Of a DNA stretch of 64,000 nt, positions 1 through 9,671 are shown piece after piece (within the stretch, counting starts at the first letter, position 1; every line of letters begins with the position of its first letter). The DNA is taken from positions 1 to 64,000 of the forward strand of contig NZ_BAJW01000007.1 of assembly GCF_000613905.1 (NCBI RefSeq), read 5' to 3'. A model generated the notes under the pieces. The model did not search any database. It had not been told where the DNA came from and saw nothing but the letters and a program-made list of their open reading frames with translations. Made by a program: the position numbers and the translations under genes. The DNA comes from Acetobacter persici JCM 25330. GTDB lineage: Bacteria > Pseudomonadota > Alphaproteobacteria > Acetobacterales > Acetobacteraceae.

Positions 1-2415
1 CCGCAAGAGCCGCGAGAAGCGCCTGCGCTTCCGCCGGGCCGCTCTGGCGGATGCGGTCGGTAATGGTCTGGAACAGGGGTGCGGTCTGCTCTGACGGACG
101 CCCGCCTGAAGAACACTGCTCTGAAGAATGCTGGGGTGAGCAGGCATAAACGGGGCCACCCGGAACGGGGTCCATCTGCCCGGAAAGACCCTGAGCACTG
201 TCTGGCTGTGGCGTGTCTGCCTGTGGCGCACAGGCCTGAAGAATTGTCTGGGCGAGAGTCTCGGCCTCGGGCGCGGTCTGGCCAAAAATATGCAGGCCAT
301 CACGGATTTGCAGATCTTTCACATCACACAGATACGCATCCAGACGGGCGAGGGCTTCGGCCTCATCCTCCTCACCGGGGCGGACACCACTTTCTGAAAG
401 CACGCCGGTCCGGGCAGCTTTTTCCAGAATCTCCTTACGGAGTAATGCACCACGGCGCGGGTCCAGCCATCGGCCTCGGCATATTCATCAATCAGCCGTT
501 CCAGCGCCTGCATTTCGGGCGAAAGGTCAACCTGCCGGACCGGGGGCGTCATGTGGCCTATGGTCACGGCCCCGAGCCGCCGTCTGGCGGTGGCGGCCTC
601 ACCCGGATTATTGACAATAAACGGGTAAATAACGGGCAAAGACCCCGTCAGCACCGCAGGCGCGCAGGCGGCGGAAAGGGCTGCGGCCTTGCCCGGCAAC
701 CATTCCAGCGTGCCATGCGTGCCAGATGCACCAGCGCATCCAGCCGCCGCACGCTGCGCAGCCACAGGTAAAACGCCACATAAGCGTGGCAGGGCGGGAT
801 ATCCGGGTCATGATACCGGGCTTTCCGGTCGGCCTGCCGCCCACGGTCCGGCTGCACGGCAAGCGTCAAATGCCCCAGTTCCAGCGCGCGCAGATGGAAC
901 GCGCCTTCCTGCACGCATGGGTCCTGCTCCGGCGCACCCCATGCCTGCGTGACGGACGCCATAAACCCGGCATCCAGCTCGGCCGCCAGCGCATGGTATG
1001 TGGGAAGGCTTATCAGCGGGCGGGGTGCCGTCTGGGCCAGCAGAGTTGTGAGGGTTTGTGCGTCTGGCAAAGGCGCTGGCCCGGTCTGATACCCCTCCGC
1101 CCGCAGCAGAGCGAGGATGGAGGCCAGACTGGCAAACCCGTCCAGCCCGACGGCATGGGCCACGTGCCCCGTCTCCCGCGCAAGCCCGGCCCCCGGATAG
1201 TCTGAGAGGATAATGCCAACCCGCTTCTGCTCCGGGGCCAGATGCCGCAGGCGTGCCCATGCCAGCGCCCGCGCCACGGTATGCCGGATACCGGGCAGAT
1301 AAGGCGTGCGGGCAGCAGGCAGGCCGGGCGGCGCATCCTGCCGGAAAGAAATGGGGAGTGTTGCGATGCTGCCATCCAGCTCTGGCAGCACGGCCTGCAT
1401 GGCGAGGTCCGACCGGGAGAGACCGCGCGGGCTGCGCGCCCATACCTCCTGCGTCGCCCCCGGCTGGAGCAGTTGCAGGATAGGGGCCCCGGCAACCGCT
1501 AGCGGAGAGTGCCCCTGCGGGGTTCTGGAAGAAAACAGGGTCGCGTTGAGGACACTATCTGGCTGAAAGTTTCTCAGCGCATCGGCAACGCCACTGGCAA
1601 CGGCAGGGTCTTTAAGAGATGTGACAAACAGCATCTCCACCCCGCAGCCCTGTGCGGCAAGGCATCCGCCAGCGCGTCCAGCGCGGCGATATCTCCCACC
1701 ATCAGATGGGCACGGTAGAAAATCAGTGTGGCCCGCAGCGTGCGGTTTGCTGGCAGAGGAAGAGAATCCTGACTGAGTGTTGCTGCATCTTCTGTTTTAA
1801 GATCTGTGCGTGCTGCGACTGTGCGATACACTCCCCACAGCGGCAGGGGTTCCGGCTGTGCGCCATCATCGCGTGTTGCCCGGCGAGGCTGGCCATCAGG
1901 CGCAGGGCATGCTCCATATTGTGAGCGCCGCCATACTGAAAAAACCCGTTCAGTCGCCTGCGTATTTCACCCGACACAGTGGAGAGTTCCGCCAGACGGC
2001 TATCATCCGACAGTGGGGCACCGGCACCCGGCTGGGGCCGGGCTTCTCCGGGGAGCAGAGCCAGCGGGATATGGTGCGCCCGGCACCATGCCGCGAGTTC
2101 CTCAGCGCCATAGCGCCAGTAATCCAGCCCGCCGAGCAGCCGCACCACCACACAACGGGCCTGCGCCAGTGTGGTCTCCAGATACAGATCGACCGACATG
2201 GGGTGCCGTAGCCGGGCAAGGCTGGTAACCTGAAGAGAGGGCAGCGTCTCTCCCTCTCCGCGCGGCCCGGCCTTCATCCGTGCCTGTGCGTGCAGCAGGC
2301 CGAGCAGGTCACTTTCCGTAAAGGACAGGACAACGAGTTCCGCCGGAGGCAGGCCGAGGTCTTCCGCCACATCCTGCTCATCCAGCGTCCGGCTGTCCCG
2401 CACAAGGAGGTGCAT
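1..2415 (-). CDS. cobN: Cobaltochelatase subunit CobN (C-terminus beyond window)
   Basis: Large ATP-dependent subunit that inserts Co2+ into hydrogenobyrinate a,c-diamide in aerobic cobalamin synthesis. About 805 residues are visible. The start MHLLVRDSRTLDEQD lies 16 bases after the cobW stop. Family hallmarks are AHLMVGDIAALDALADAL, VLPELDGSIATLPISF, YHDPDIPPCHAYVAFYLWLR, GTHGTLEWLPGK and FIVNNPGEAA. The frame breaks near 1870, 1661, 722 and 467. Each is repaired by adding one base (for example restoring a third G before CACGCATGG), so I treat the gene as intact. Near the window edge (about 75-220) a Ser/Gln/Pro-rich stretch interrupts the usual sequence. It is the third gene of the riboswitch-led operon; CobS and CobT are not in the window. 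Confidence 0.93.
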
Positions 2416-2431
2416 GGGGGCTGGCCGCTGC

Positions 2432-3491
2432 TTAACCGGCAGACGTTGCGGACGGATCTGCCGCCAGCGCTGCCGTAATCGCAGCCTGATCCAGCCCTTT
2501 CTGCCCGATGACCACAATACGACCGGTGCGGGCCTCCTGCGGGGTCAGAGGGCGGTCAAACTCATGCCGGAAGCGGGTGCCGACACCCTGCACCGCCAGC
2601 CGCATGGGCTTGCCCTGCACGCTGGCAAAGCCCTTCATGCGCAGGACGTAATACCGGGCCGCCACATCCTGCAACAGGGTCAGGAAGCGTTCCACGGAAA
2701 GCTGCTCCGGCACGGTGACGACGAAACTTTCAAAATCATCATGCTCATGCTCGCCATCTTCCGCATCATGGTGCGATGGACGGGACTGGAGATCGGCCTC
2801 GGCTTCCGCCCCCAGACCCAGCAGCACGGCGGGGTCCACCTTGCCATCCTGCGCGCGGATGATGCGCACTGGGCGCGGGCAGAGGGTTTTGATCTCTGCT
2901 TCCACCGCATCAAGCTGTGCGGCGTCCAGCAGGTCCGTCTTGTTCAGAACAATCAGATCCGCCGCGTTAAGCTGGTCTTCAAACACTTCCGCCAGAGGGT
3001 TGTCATGATCCAGTGAGGGATCGGCCTCGCGCTGTTTTGCCACGGCCTCCGGATCATCCGCAAAGCGGCCGGAGGCAACGGCGGGGGCATCCAGCACCGT
3101 GATGACGCCATCCACCGTCATGCGGCTGCGCACGGTGGGCCAGCCAAAGGCTTTAAGCAGCGGCTTGGGCAGGGCAAGGCCGGAGGTTTCAATCACCACA
3201 TGTTCCGGCGGGTCGACCCGGTCCAGCAGGGCTTCCATCGTGGGCAGGAAATCATCTGCCACGGTGCAGCACAGGCAGCCGTTGGTGAGTTCAACAATAT
3301 CATCCTCCGGCAGCCTTCCACGCCGCAGCCGCGCAGGATTTCTCCATCAATGCCCAGAGAGCCGAATTCATTGACCACAACGGCAATACGGTGGCCCTGC
3401 GCTTTTTGCAGGATATGGCGCAGGAGCGTGGTTTTCCCCGCCCCCAGAAAGCCGGTGATGATGGTGACGGGAACGCGGTGGATGCGGTCAT
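2432..3491 (-). CDS. cobW: CobW-type metallochaperone GTPase
   Basis: G3E-family P-loop GTPase of the COG0523 group, which delivers metal; genes next to cobN are taken to supply cobalt for B12. It shows Walker [10 protein letters not shown] near residue 15, the metal motif NGCLCC (family CxCC), the nucleotide-specificity motif NKTD, a His-rich stretch ([14 protein letters not shown]) before the C-terminal CobW_C domain, and the family end [11 protein letters not shown]. About 353 residues, normal length. The start overlaps the upstream stop as ATGA, implying translational coupling. Frame breaks near 3470 and 3313 are each repaired by one added base and restore continuous CobW sequence. Confidence 0.93.
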
Positions 3492-3952
3492 GACGGCTCC
3501 TGTTCAGAGACTGTGGCCTCAGGGTAGAGGGTAGCGGGCACGCGGCCCAGAATCATATCAGAAAGAGAGGCCGGGCGGCGGGACGGCATGACCGTCCCTT
3601 TGGCCGAGGCCGCATAGAGCCGCGCATAGGCCAGAAGATCTTCCGCCTTTTCCGGCCCCAGATGGCCGAGCAGCCATGTCCAGCGGCCCGGCATGGCAAT
3701 GGCCGCCGTACACCCCCGGTCACACGATGCCAGACAGGAAACGGGACGCAACGTGACGGGGCAGTCCTGTTGTGAGGCCCCCAGCAGGGCCGTCAGGCGG
3801 TCCAGCAACTGTGCTCCCGGAGGATGATCCATGCCGGGGCCGCCGCGCCGGCAGGTGGTGCAGACATGCAGCACCGGACCTTCTGCCACGGCAGGCGGCG
3901 CGTGAGAGGACGGGCCAGAAGGCGTAGCGGAATGCGGAACAGACGCAGGCAT
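3488..3952 (-). CDS. DUF1636 cysteine-rich protein of the cobalt/B12 operon
   Basis: A 154-residue protein with a CxxC motif (CTTCRRGG, about residue 31) and a second cluster [13 protein letters not shown] (about residue 73). This is the pattern of DUF1636, a small putative metal or Fe-S binding protein usually found with B12 genes. It is the first gene after the cobalamin riboswitch and overlaps cobW by four bases. A thioredoxin-like ferredoxin fold is known for related proteins, but no enzymatic role is established. The start is preceded by a T-rich stretch, with CGGGAA as the only Shine-Dalgarno-like sequence. That sequence can pair with TCCCG upstream, so start access may be regulated. 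Confidence 0.8.
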   Translation of the reverse strand: MPASVPHSATPSGPSSHAPPAVAEGPVLHVCTTCRRGGPGMDHPPGAQLLDRLTALLGASQQDCPVTLRPVSCLASCDRGCTAAIAMPGRWTWLLGHLGPEKAEDLLAYARLYAASAKGTVMPSRRPASLSDMILGRVPATLYPEATVSEQEPS

Positions 3953-4127
3953 AAAAAATTCCCGATCAGGCGCCGCTCCGGGAGGATGCGGCCCTTAAAC
4001 GGAGTGCATGCACAGTGCTCCTGCAGGCACAGGAGTGATGCGCCAGCCCCGCGCACCCTCGCCTTCCGGGCACCCCGCCGGACACGACACCTCAGACAGC
4101 CGCCCGCCCCGGAGGGCAGCGCGGATG
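3953..4127 (-). promoter_or_regulatory. Leader between cobalamin riboswitch and DUF1636 start
   Basis: No gene is visible. The leader holds two inverted repeats: CTCCTG/CAGGAG at 4018-4035, and TCCCG/CGGGA ending at about 3959. The second lies directly before a six-T run and the start codon. It could sequester the weak ribosome site or act as a short terminator. This is the likely expression platform, read by eye only. Confidence 0.4.
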
Positions 4128-4370
4128 ATGGCAGGTCTCCTGGCTTGTGTCGTGCGGGTCTACGCGGAAGAACCCGTGCAGCCTGCGGGTCCGGCGGCCT
4201 TCCCGGCCCCTTACCGGAGCCGGTGGCATGGACCTGCCCGCCCAAAGCGGCAGGCCCATAGCGGACCATGCAATCACTTACAGTTGCGGGGGCAGCGACG
4301 GCCTTGCAGCGGATGCTGCGCACCGGTCTTCCCTTTTCATCTCGCGGGACACCATCATGCGGCAAGCATC
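4128..4370 (-). ncRNA. Cobalamin riboswitch
   Basis: On the minus strand the sequence runs through the ordered conserved elements of the B12 aptamer: GGTGTCCCGCGAGATGAAAAGG, GCTGCCCCCGCAACTGTAAG, a central GGGAAGGCC arm, GTAGACCCG, and the B12 box AAGCCAGGAGACCTGCC at 4130-4146. It sits upstream of DUF1636-cobW-cobN on the same strand, so adenosylcobalamin would be expected to repress the operon. Confidence 0.95.
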
Positions 4371-4452
4371 GCATAATACCGGTATTTTTCAAGCCGTAAG
4401 CCGGGCACTTTATGAGCAGACCTGTTCTGCCAGAGGGTTTGCTCAGTTCCCC

Positions 4453-6055
4453 TCATTGCCCCTTGGCAGGCGGATTCACCGGCTTGCTGTCACCCCGCAG
4501 GTTTTTGACCTGCTCCGGCGTGACGTGGTGATCTCCGGAGCCGAAGGTGGCGGTCACGTAGTTCACCAGTGCGGCAATTTCCGCATCGCTCAGGCGCTGC
4601 ACGTTGGACTGACCATCAAAGCCCGGCATAAAGGCATGTTCCTTGCCCGCCGTGCGATCCACCCCTTTCAGGATGGTCATGATCAGGTTGTCCGGACGGC
4701 CTGCGCCCACTGTGGAGTTGGCAAACAGGGAGGGCACATAATGGTCTTGCGTGCCAGCCCCGTCCCGCCCGTGGCAGGCAGCGCAGTTGGCATCATAGAT
4801 GTGCGGGCCATCCATTTCCGCCAGATCATCAATCCGCTGCGGGCCTTTGGTGCGGATATCCGGCTCGTTCACCGCCTTGCCAAATGCATCACGCGCGGTG
4901 TGGTCGGCCTCATCCTCCATCGGGGCAACCTTGAGGATAAAGGCAGCCAGTGCGTGCAGGTCCGCATCCGTCAGGTGGCTGGTGCTGTGCTCCACGGCTT
5001 CCGCCATGGGGCCTGCGGCCTGCGCACGGCCCGCCACATGCCCGGTGCGCAGATACGCCACCAGATCCTCCTCACTCCACGAACCGATGCCGCCGGTTTT
5101 GCTGGAGGTGATGTTGGGCGCGTACCATGCGCCAAGGGACGTCCCGGCCAGATAATGGTCCTGCTTTTCACTCAGCATGAAGTTACGCGGGGTGTGGCAG
5201 GTGCCGCAATGCTCCAGCGCGTTGGCCAGATAACGGCCCCGGCGGAGCGGATCATACGTGCTGGAATCCCCGGTTTCCGGCGTTTCCTTACTGGCGATGA
5301 AGTTCCACGCATCATGGCCGGACGGATGCTGGCCGGGAAGGACAGATTTGTCTCTTCCTGCGCTTCCGCCACCGGTTTGACCGCATGCATGAACCACGCA
5401 TACAGGGCCTTCACGTCCTGATCCGTCATGCCCGCGTAAGACACGTACGGCATGACCGGATACAGATAGGACCCATCCTTGCGCACGCCATGCCGCACGG
5501 CATTTTCAAAATCCGCTTCCGTATACCGGCCAATTCCGTGGTCGGGGTCGGGGGTGATGTTGGTGGCAACCACCTGACCCATCGGGGTGGCAATTTTCAG
5601 GCCACCCGCAAAAGGTTTCCCGCCCGGTTTGGTGTGACAGGCCACGCAGTCCGCTGCTGTCGCAAGGTAGGCACCCCGCGCCAGTTCAGCATTCCCAGTC
5701 TCCGGCTGGGCCGGCGCCCTGTTCCAGCCTGCGCTGAGGCGGCGGAACCCTGTGCCGGAGCGGGTACGGCTGTTGCGGGCTGGGCGTTCCCGGAAGGCGC
5801 GGATGCGCCACTGGCAGGGCGAGGAGCCGCGGCCTGCCCCGGCAGGAGCCGTTTTTCAGAGGTTGGCGTGTGGTCTGATGTTTTCGCATCAGATCCCGCA
5901 ACGGGCTTCCCCTCTTCCGCCACAGGCGCGGGCACTGTGGGCTGGGCGGCCGGTTTGTCTGCTGAGGTAGCGGCGGCCCGCGGTGCGAGCGCCACACCAC
6001 CAAGGGCTGTTCCGGCAATAAGAGCGGAACACAGGAGAGTTCTGAAATCAGGCAT
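4453..6055 (-). CDS. Tri-haem cytochrome c subunit of membrane-bound FAD dehydrogenase
   Basis: Electron-transfer and membrane-anchoring subunit that passes electrons from the flavoprotein to ubiquinone on the periplasmic side. There are three CxxCH haem sites: CVACH (about residue 137), CGTCH (about 283) and CAACH (about 424). A signal peptide (LLCSALIAGTALGGVALAP) is followed by about 100 residues rich in Ala, Pro and Ser before the first haem, which makes the protein (about 534 residues) longer than typical 440-480 residue relatives. The start ATG lies inside the last codons of the flavoprotein (8-base overlap). Frame breaks near 5718 and 5310 are each fixed by one base. Confidence 0.9.
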
Positions 6056-7683
6056 GAAGCAGTTCTTTTTTCAGCGTATCTGCAACACGCAGCGCCAGCG
6101 CTGCGACCGTCAGAGTGATGTTGCCCGTGCCCACGGTTGAGAAAACTGAGGAACTGGCAATAAAGAGGTTCTCATGGTCATGCGTCCGGCAATGGCCGTC
6201 CACCACGGAATCTTTCGGGTCCGTGCCCATGATGGTGCTGCCGGAGGGATGATCCTGCGGGAAGTAACCCGGTGTCCACTGTTCATCCGTGCCATGCATC
6301 AGGCCGATCAGCTCTTTGAACACCTTGCGGGTGTGGTCACAGCTTTTCACGGTATACTCAGGCAGTTTGTAATAAACATCCGGATGCGGGATGCCGAGAA
6401 TGTCCTTGTTGGTCTTGCTCAGCGTCAGGCGGTTGTCCGGGTCCGGCAGGGCCTCGTTATGGCTGAACAGACGCACGGTGTGAGAGGCCAGATAACGGAT
6501 CTGTTCTTCCAGATCTCGCCCGACATAACCTTTGGAAATGGCAAGCTGGGTGGCAAGGTCCACCTGATTGTCATCCACCATATGCACCAGATACGCGCCG
6601 CGCTCATTCCGCCAGTCGCCATCACGGAAATTGTCGATCACGTTGGTCTCCAGCGGACCACGGCCGGGCCAGAGGCTTTATCGCCACTGATAAACGTCAC
6701 CTGCACGCCGGTATGGTCCATCATGTTCCGGCCTACATGGCCTGAACTGTTGGCAACGCCATCCGGGCTCTGCTCATCAGCAGAGACCAGCAACAGTTTG
6801 GCGGTTTCAATACAATGCGCGGCAATCACAAAATATTTGCCGGTGACGCGGTGGGAGTTTTTATCCGGGTCATAATACTGCACGGCGGTCACGCGCTTGT
6901 TGGCGCTGTCCCGCTCGATTTTGTAGACCACGGCGTTGGGGATGAACTTCGCCCCGGCGGCCTCGGCATGGTATACGGAATAGCTGCCGTTATACATCGC
7001 CCCGATGGGGCAGATGGGCATGCAGTTATTATGGCCCTCGCACGTCGGGCGGCTGTCATACGGGCGGGTGTTCCGGGCCTGCGGCTCATGCACCACACGC
7101 CAGGGCGTTTTTTCACTGATCAGCTCGCGGAACTGCTGCGCGGCGTAGGAGATGGGCAGCGCATCCATCGGGTAAGGCTGTTTGCGCGGAGAGCCGAGGT
7201 CCTCCTTGGCCGGGTCCGGCCCGCAGACGCCCATCATCACTTCCGCCTGATAATAGAACGGCTCCAGATCCTCATACTTCAGGGCCCAGTCACGCCCCTG
7301 CCGTAGCGGGTTTTCAGCTCAAAGTCCGAGGGCAGGTAGCGCCATGCGCACCCGGCCCAGTGCCATGTCGTGCCGCCCATCATGCGCAGGTAAACCTGCT
7401 GGTAGGCTTCCGCATTGGGGCCGGACGTGTGCAGATAATCATTCGGCGTGATCTGGTTGGGCGGATGTCTGGCCCACGGCACCGCCGGAAAAGGCCCCTG
7501 ATAGGAGGGCTTGTTTTCCAGATTACGGAAATTTTCTACAAAATGCTGGCGGTCCACACGGGGGCCTGCTTCCAGCACAATGACGGAAATTCCGGCACGC
7601 GCGAGTTCATTGGCAATGGACGCTCCGGCAACACCGGACCCGACAATGACAACATCGGCGGAGAGAGTCTGTTCAGAAGGCAT
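6048..7683 (-). CDS. GMC flavoprotein, large subunit of sugar/polyol/sugar-acid dehydrogenase
   Basis: FAD-dependent catalytic subunit, about 545 residues. The N-terminal dinucleotide fold is VVIVGSGVAGASIANEL (residues 9-25). A GMC substrate-side region contains HPSGSTIMGTD, and the C-terminal FAD/active-site block is DHENLFIASSSVFSTVGTGN. With the S-L-C gene order and a small subunit of the FAD-sorbitol-dehydrogenase type, likely substrates are sorbitol, 2-keto-D-gluconate or gluconate; sequence reading alone cannot choose. Fructose dehydrogenase is less likely because its order is S-C-L. Frame breaks near 7296 (GGGG run) and 6665 each need one added base. Confidence 0.88.
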
Positions 7684-7702
7684 ACGGCTGATATTCCCGC
7701 TC

Positions 7703-8350
7703 TCAGGTCGGTTCTACGACGAATTTCGAGGGTGATAGGGCTGGATGCCCTGTGGGACGGTCTACTTCCGGCGGCTGAGTGGTCCAGTAGAACGGGCCGC
7801 CCGTGGCGTAGGTTTTGGGGTAGACGGCGTCCTTCGTGATGTCGAACATCAGGGCGGAGCGATAGACCACCACCTTGCCATCCGCCACACCCCGGTACCA
7901 GCCGGTCAGGATATCATGAATTGCGTTCTTCAGAGCCGGGTCCGCCTTTTCCGCTGCGGCGGCAAACGCGGTGGCGCTGGAGAACTGCTCTTTGCTCATC
8001 AGATCATGCAGCGCGCTGATCTGCGCCTGCCGCCCGGCATCGCTCTGGACGATTCCTGCATAGAGGGCATTCCCGATACGCAGGTCCAGCGTGGGGCGAT
8101 CCGTCAGCAGGCGAGAGAGCGCCATGAACTGCGCTGCTACCGGGTCTGCGCCCTGCGCAGGGGCGAAAGAAGGGGCGGAAGGCGCATCTGCCGCACCCGC
8201 AGCCCCGCTGGCAACGCCATATGTGACGGCCGCCCCCATGCCTGTCAGCAGTACATCGCGCCGGGACATCCGCAGTAATCTGGCCATCCGCATTGCGTTG
8301 GGCGAGACATTTTGCAGACTGACGGGCGCACAGGGCCAGTCTTTCTTCAT
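7703..8350 (-). CDS. Small subunit of FAD dehydrogenase, Tat-exported (FAD-SLDH family)
   Basis: 215 residues. It has a twin-arginine signal (SRRDVLLTG, about residue 29) followed by a hydrophobic stretch and Ala-X-Ala sites, then the conserved pattern FMALSRLLTDRP ... ILTGWYRGV ... YRSALMFD ... FYWTTQPP. This matches the membrane-bound FAD D-sorbitol dehydrogenase small-subunit family rather than the gluconate 2-dehydrogenase subunit-3 family. Such subunits have no cofactor, assemble with the flavoprotein and carry it out folded through Tat. The start is preceded by AAGGACCAACC. It is the first gene of the S-L-C operon, 19 bases before the flavoprotein. Confidence 0.85.
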   Translation of the reverse strand: MKKDWPCAPVSLQNVSPNAMRMARLLRMSRRDVLLTGMGAAVTYGVASGAAGAADAPSAPSFAPAQGADPVAAQFMALSRLLTDRPTLDLRIGNALYAGIVQSDAGRQAQISALHDLMSKEQFSSATAFAAAAEKADPALKNAIHDILTGWYRGVADGKVVVYRSALMFDITKDAVYPKTYATGGPFYWTTQPPEVDRPTGHPALSPSKFVVEPT

Positions 8351-8670
8351 GGTTGGTCCTTTTCCACAGTGTACATAACCGGGCGGACCATCAGCCTGTG
8401 AAGAGCCATGGTCCTTTTTGTTATTTCATCAGGGTTTAAGTCTATAAAGACGTATCCGGCAGGCTTCCAGCCTGAAATTCCCGCGCTTCGGGATTTCTCT
8501 CAGATGATATTTATTCTCAATTAGACAACATACTCCTGCCATTTTTACAGGAGCACCTTTTTTCTGTTACGGATCTTCTTGCTGGACGGATTTTTCCCCG
8601 CCGTTTTTTATATGAAACACCTCTCCGCTCCGCTTTATTTCAGATTGCTCTGCACAGGACTGGTCTGGCC
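8351..8670. other. Divergent spacer with hairpin and AT-rich control region
   Basis: 320 bases between the dehydrogenase operon (minus) and the small HTH-like gene (plus), with no gene visible. It holds an imperfect hairpin (GAAATTCCCG/CGGGATTTC, about 8474-8497) and an AT-rich section (8500-8560) suited to promoters, with a Fur-like site listed separately. Confidence 0.5.
8505..8519. promoter_or_regulatory. Candidate Fur-type box
   Basis: TGATATTTATTCTCA, or TGAGAATAAATATCA on the other strand, matches the 7-1-7 inverted repeat TGATAATnATTATCA with two mismatches. It lies between divergent genes and could serve either. This is a motif comparison by eye. Confidence 0.35.
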
Positions 8671-8940
8671 ATGACGCCCTCTGAAACACCGACAGCATCC
8701 CTGATCACCTTCCCCGGCCGGACGGTGCTCTCCCGCCCGGACGCCTCGCGCTATCTGGGGATCGGGCAGAATGCATTACTTGTCATGGCGCTTCTGGCCT
8801 GCGGGCCACGCAGGATTTCGGGCAACGGAAAAAAGCTCTACCGGGAAGAAGATCTCGACCTGTTCCGCCAGAAGCTGATCAGCACCGTGGGCGTTGCGCA
8901 GGCGGACGCGCCTTACAGAAAAGCTGAGCCGGACGCCTGA
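8671..8940 (+). CDS. Small excisionase/MerR-like HTH protein
   Basis: 89 residues. The pattern LSRPDASRYLGIGQNAL (about residues 19-35), followed by KLYREEDLDLFRQKL, resembles the winged helix of excisionase/MerR-type small DNA-binding proteins, where an HTH is followed by a Y-R/x-E-D-L motif. No phage or transposon genes are nearby, so a recombination role is not indicated. It may act as a local regulator. It lies opposite the dehydrogenase operon and upstream of a tiny membrane peptide. Confidence 0.55.
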   Translation: MTPSETPTASLITFPGRTVLSRPDASRYLGIGQNALLVMALLACGPRRISGNGKKLYREEDLDLFRQKLISTVGVAQADAPYRKAEPDA

Positions 8941-8966
8941 CCATACCAGCCGGGGCAGACCCGCTG

Positions 8967-9068
8967 ATGCGCCTGCTGGTGCGGCACCTGATCAGGCGAC
9001 GGATGATCCTGATCACGCTGTGGGGCATGGTGCTGCTGGGCGGGTTTATGAGCCTCACTCTCTTCTGA
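8967..9068 (+). CDS. Putative 33-residue membrane peptide
   Basis: The frame starts MRLLVRHLIRRRMILITLWG and ends in a Leu/Phe-rich tail. It has a basic N-terminus followed by one membrane-spanning stretch (about residues 13-33), giving the charge pattern of an inner-membrane peptide with its N-terminus in the cytoplasm. It begins 26 bases after the HTH-like gene, so the two could be co-transcribed. No clear ribosome site and no known family. Confidence 0.35.
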   Translation: MRLLVRHLIRRRMILITLWGMVLLGGFMSLTLF

Positions 9069-9177
9069 ACAGCCCTCCCCTGCGGACGATATTGACCGGC
9101 CGATGGGGTCTGTTATATTGCTGCCATTATATTTTACATGTCAAATATTCCCACCCTAACAAAATAGAGGTTTTCCG

Positions 9178-9648
9178 GTGCCTCAGTACGGCCTGCCTGC
9201 TCTGGATGATTCCGCATTCAGCTCCATGGCGCTCACTTTTCGGGTCATGCGGCTGGCGGCGGTGTGGCGCACGCGGCTGGAACGCGCCTTGCGCCCGCAC
9301 GGCATGACCGTGGCCGTCATGCGGCCTCTGGCCTACCTGATGATGATGCCAGAAGGCACCACGCAGCGAGATCTGGCGCTGGTGATGGATACGGACTGCT
9401 CCGCGCTGGTGCGGGTGCTGGACCTGCTGGAAAAGGAAGGGCTGCTTTCCCGCACACCCGACACGCAGGACCGCCGGGCCAAATGCCTGAGCCTGACGGC
9501 GGCGGGGCGTGAAAAATGCGCCCTGTTCCATCAGGTGGCCGGCGAGGTTGAACTGAGCATGAAGGAGGGCCTGTCCACGCAGGACGCACAGGGACTTGTG
9601 GCGCGGATGGATGCCCTCCTGACCACCGCTCACGCTCTGCCCACCTGA
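9178..9648 (+). CDS. MarR-family transcriptional regulator
   Basis: 156 residues with the winged-helix MarR layout: dimer helix, then TTQRDLALVMDTDCSALVRV (recognition helix), LEKEGLLSR and the wing TPDTQDRRAKCLSLTAAG. I chose a GTG start, preceded by GAGG nine bases upstream; no ATG fits as well. It lies 23 bases before the FUSC exporter. MarR proteins next to such pumps usually repress them and release on binding an aromatic acid. Confidence 0.88.
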   Translation: MPQYGLPALDDSAFSSMALTFRVMRLAAVWRTRLERALRPHGMTVAVMRPLAYLMMMPEGTTQRDLALVMDTDCSALVRVLDLLEKEGLLSRTPDTQDRRAKCLSLTAAGREKCALFHQVAGEVELSMKEGLSTQDAQGLVARMDALLTTAHALPT

Positions 9649-9671
9649 CGCCGCCCGGAATAGCCTCCGCC

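Noticed and set aside
8671-9068. Remnant of a mobile element, from the excisionase-like gene
   Set aside because: No integrase, transposase, inverted repeats or tRNA fragment is nearby.
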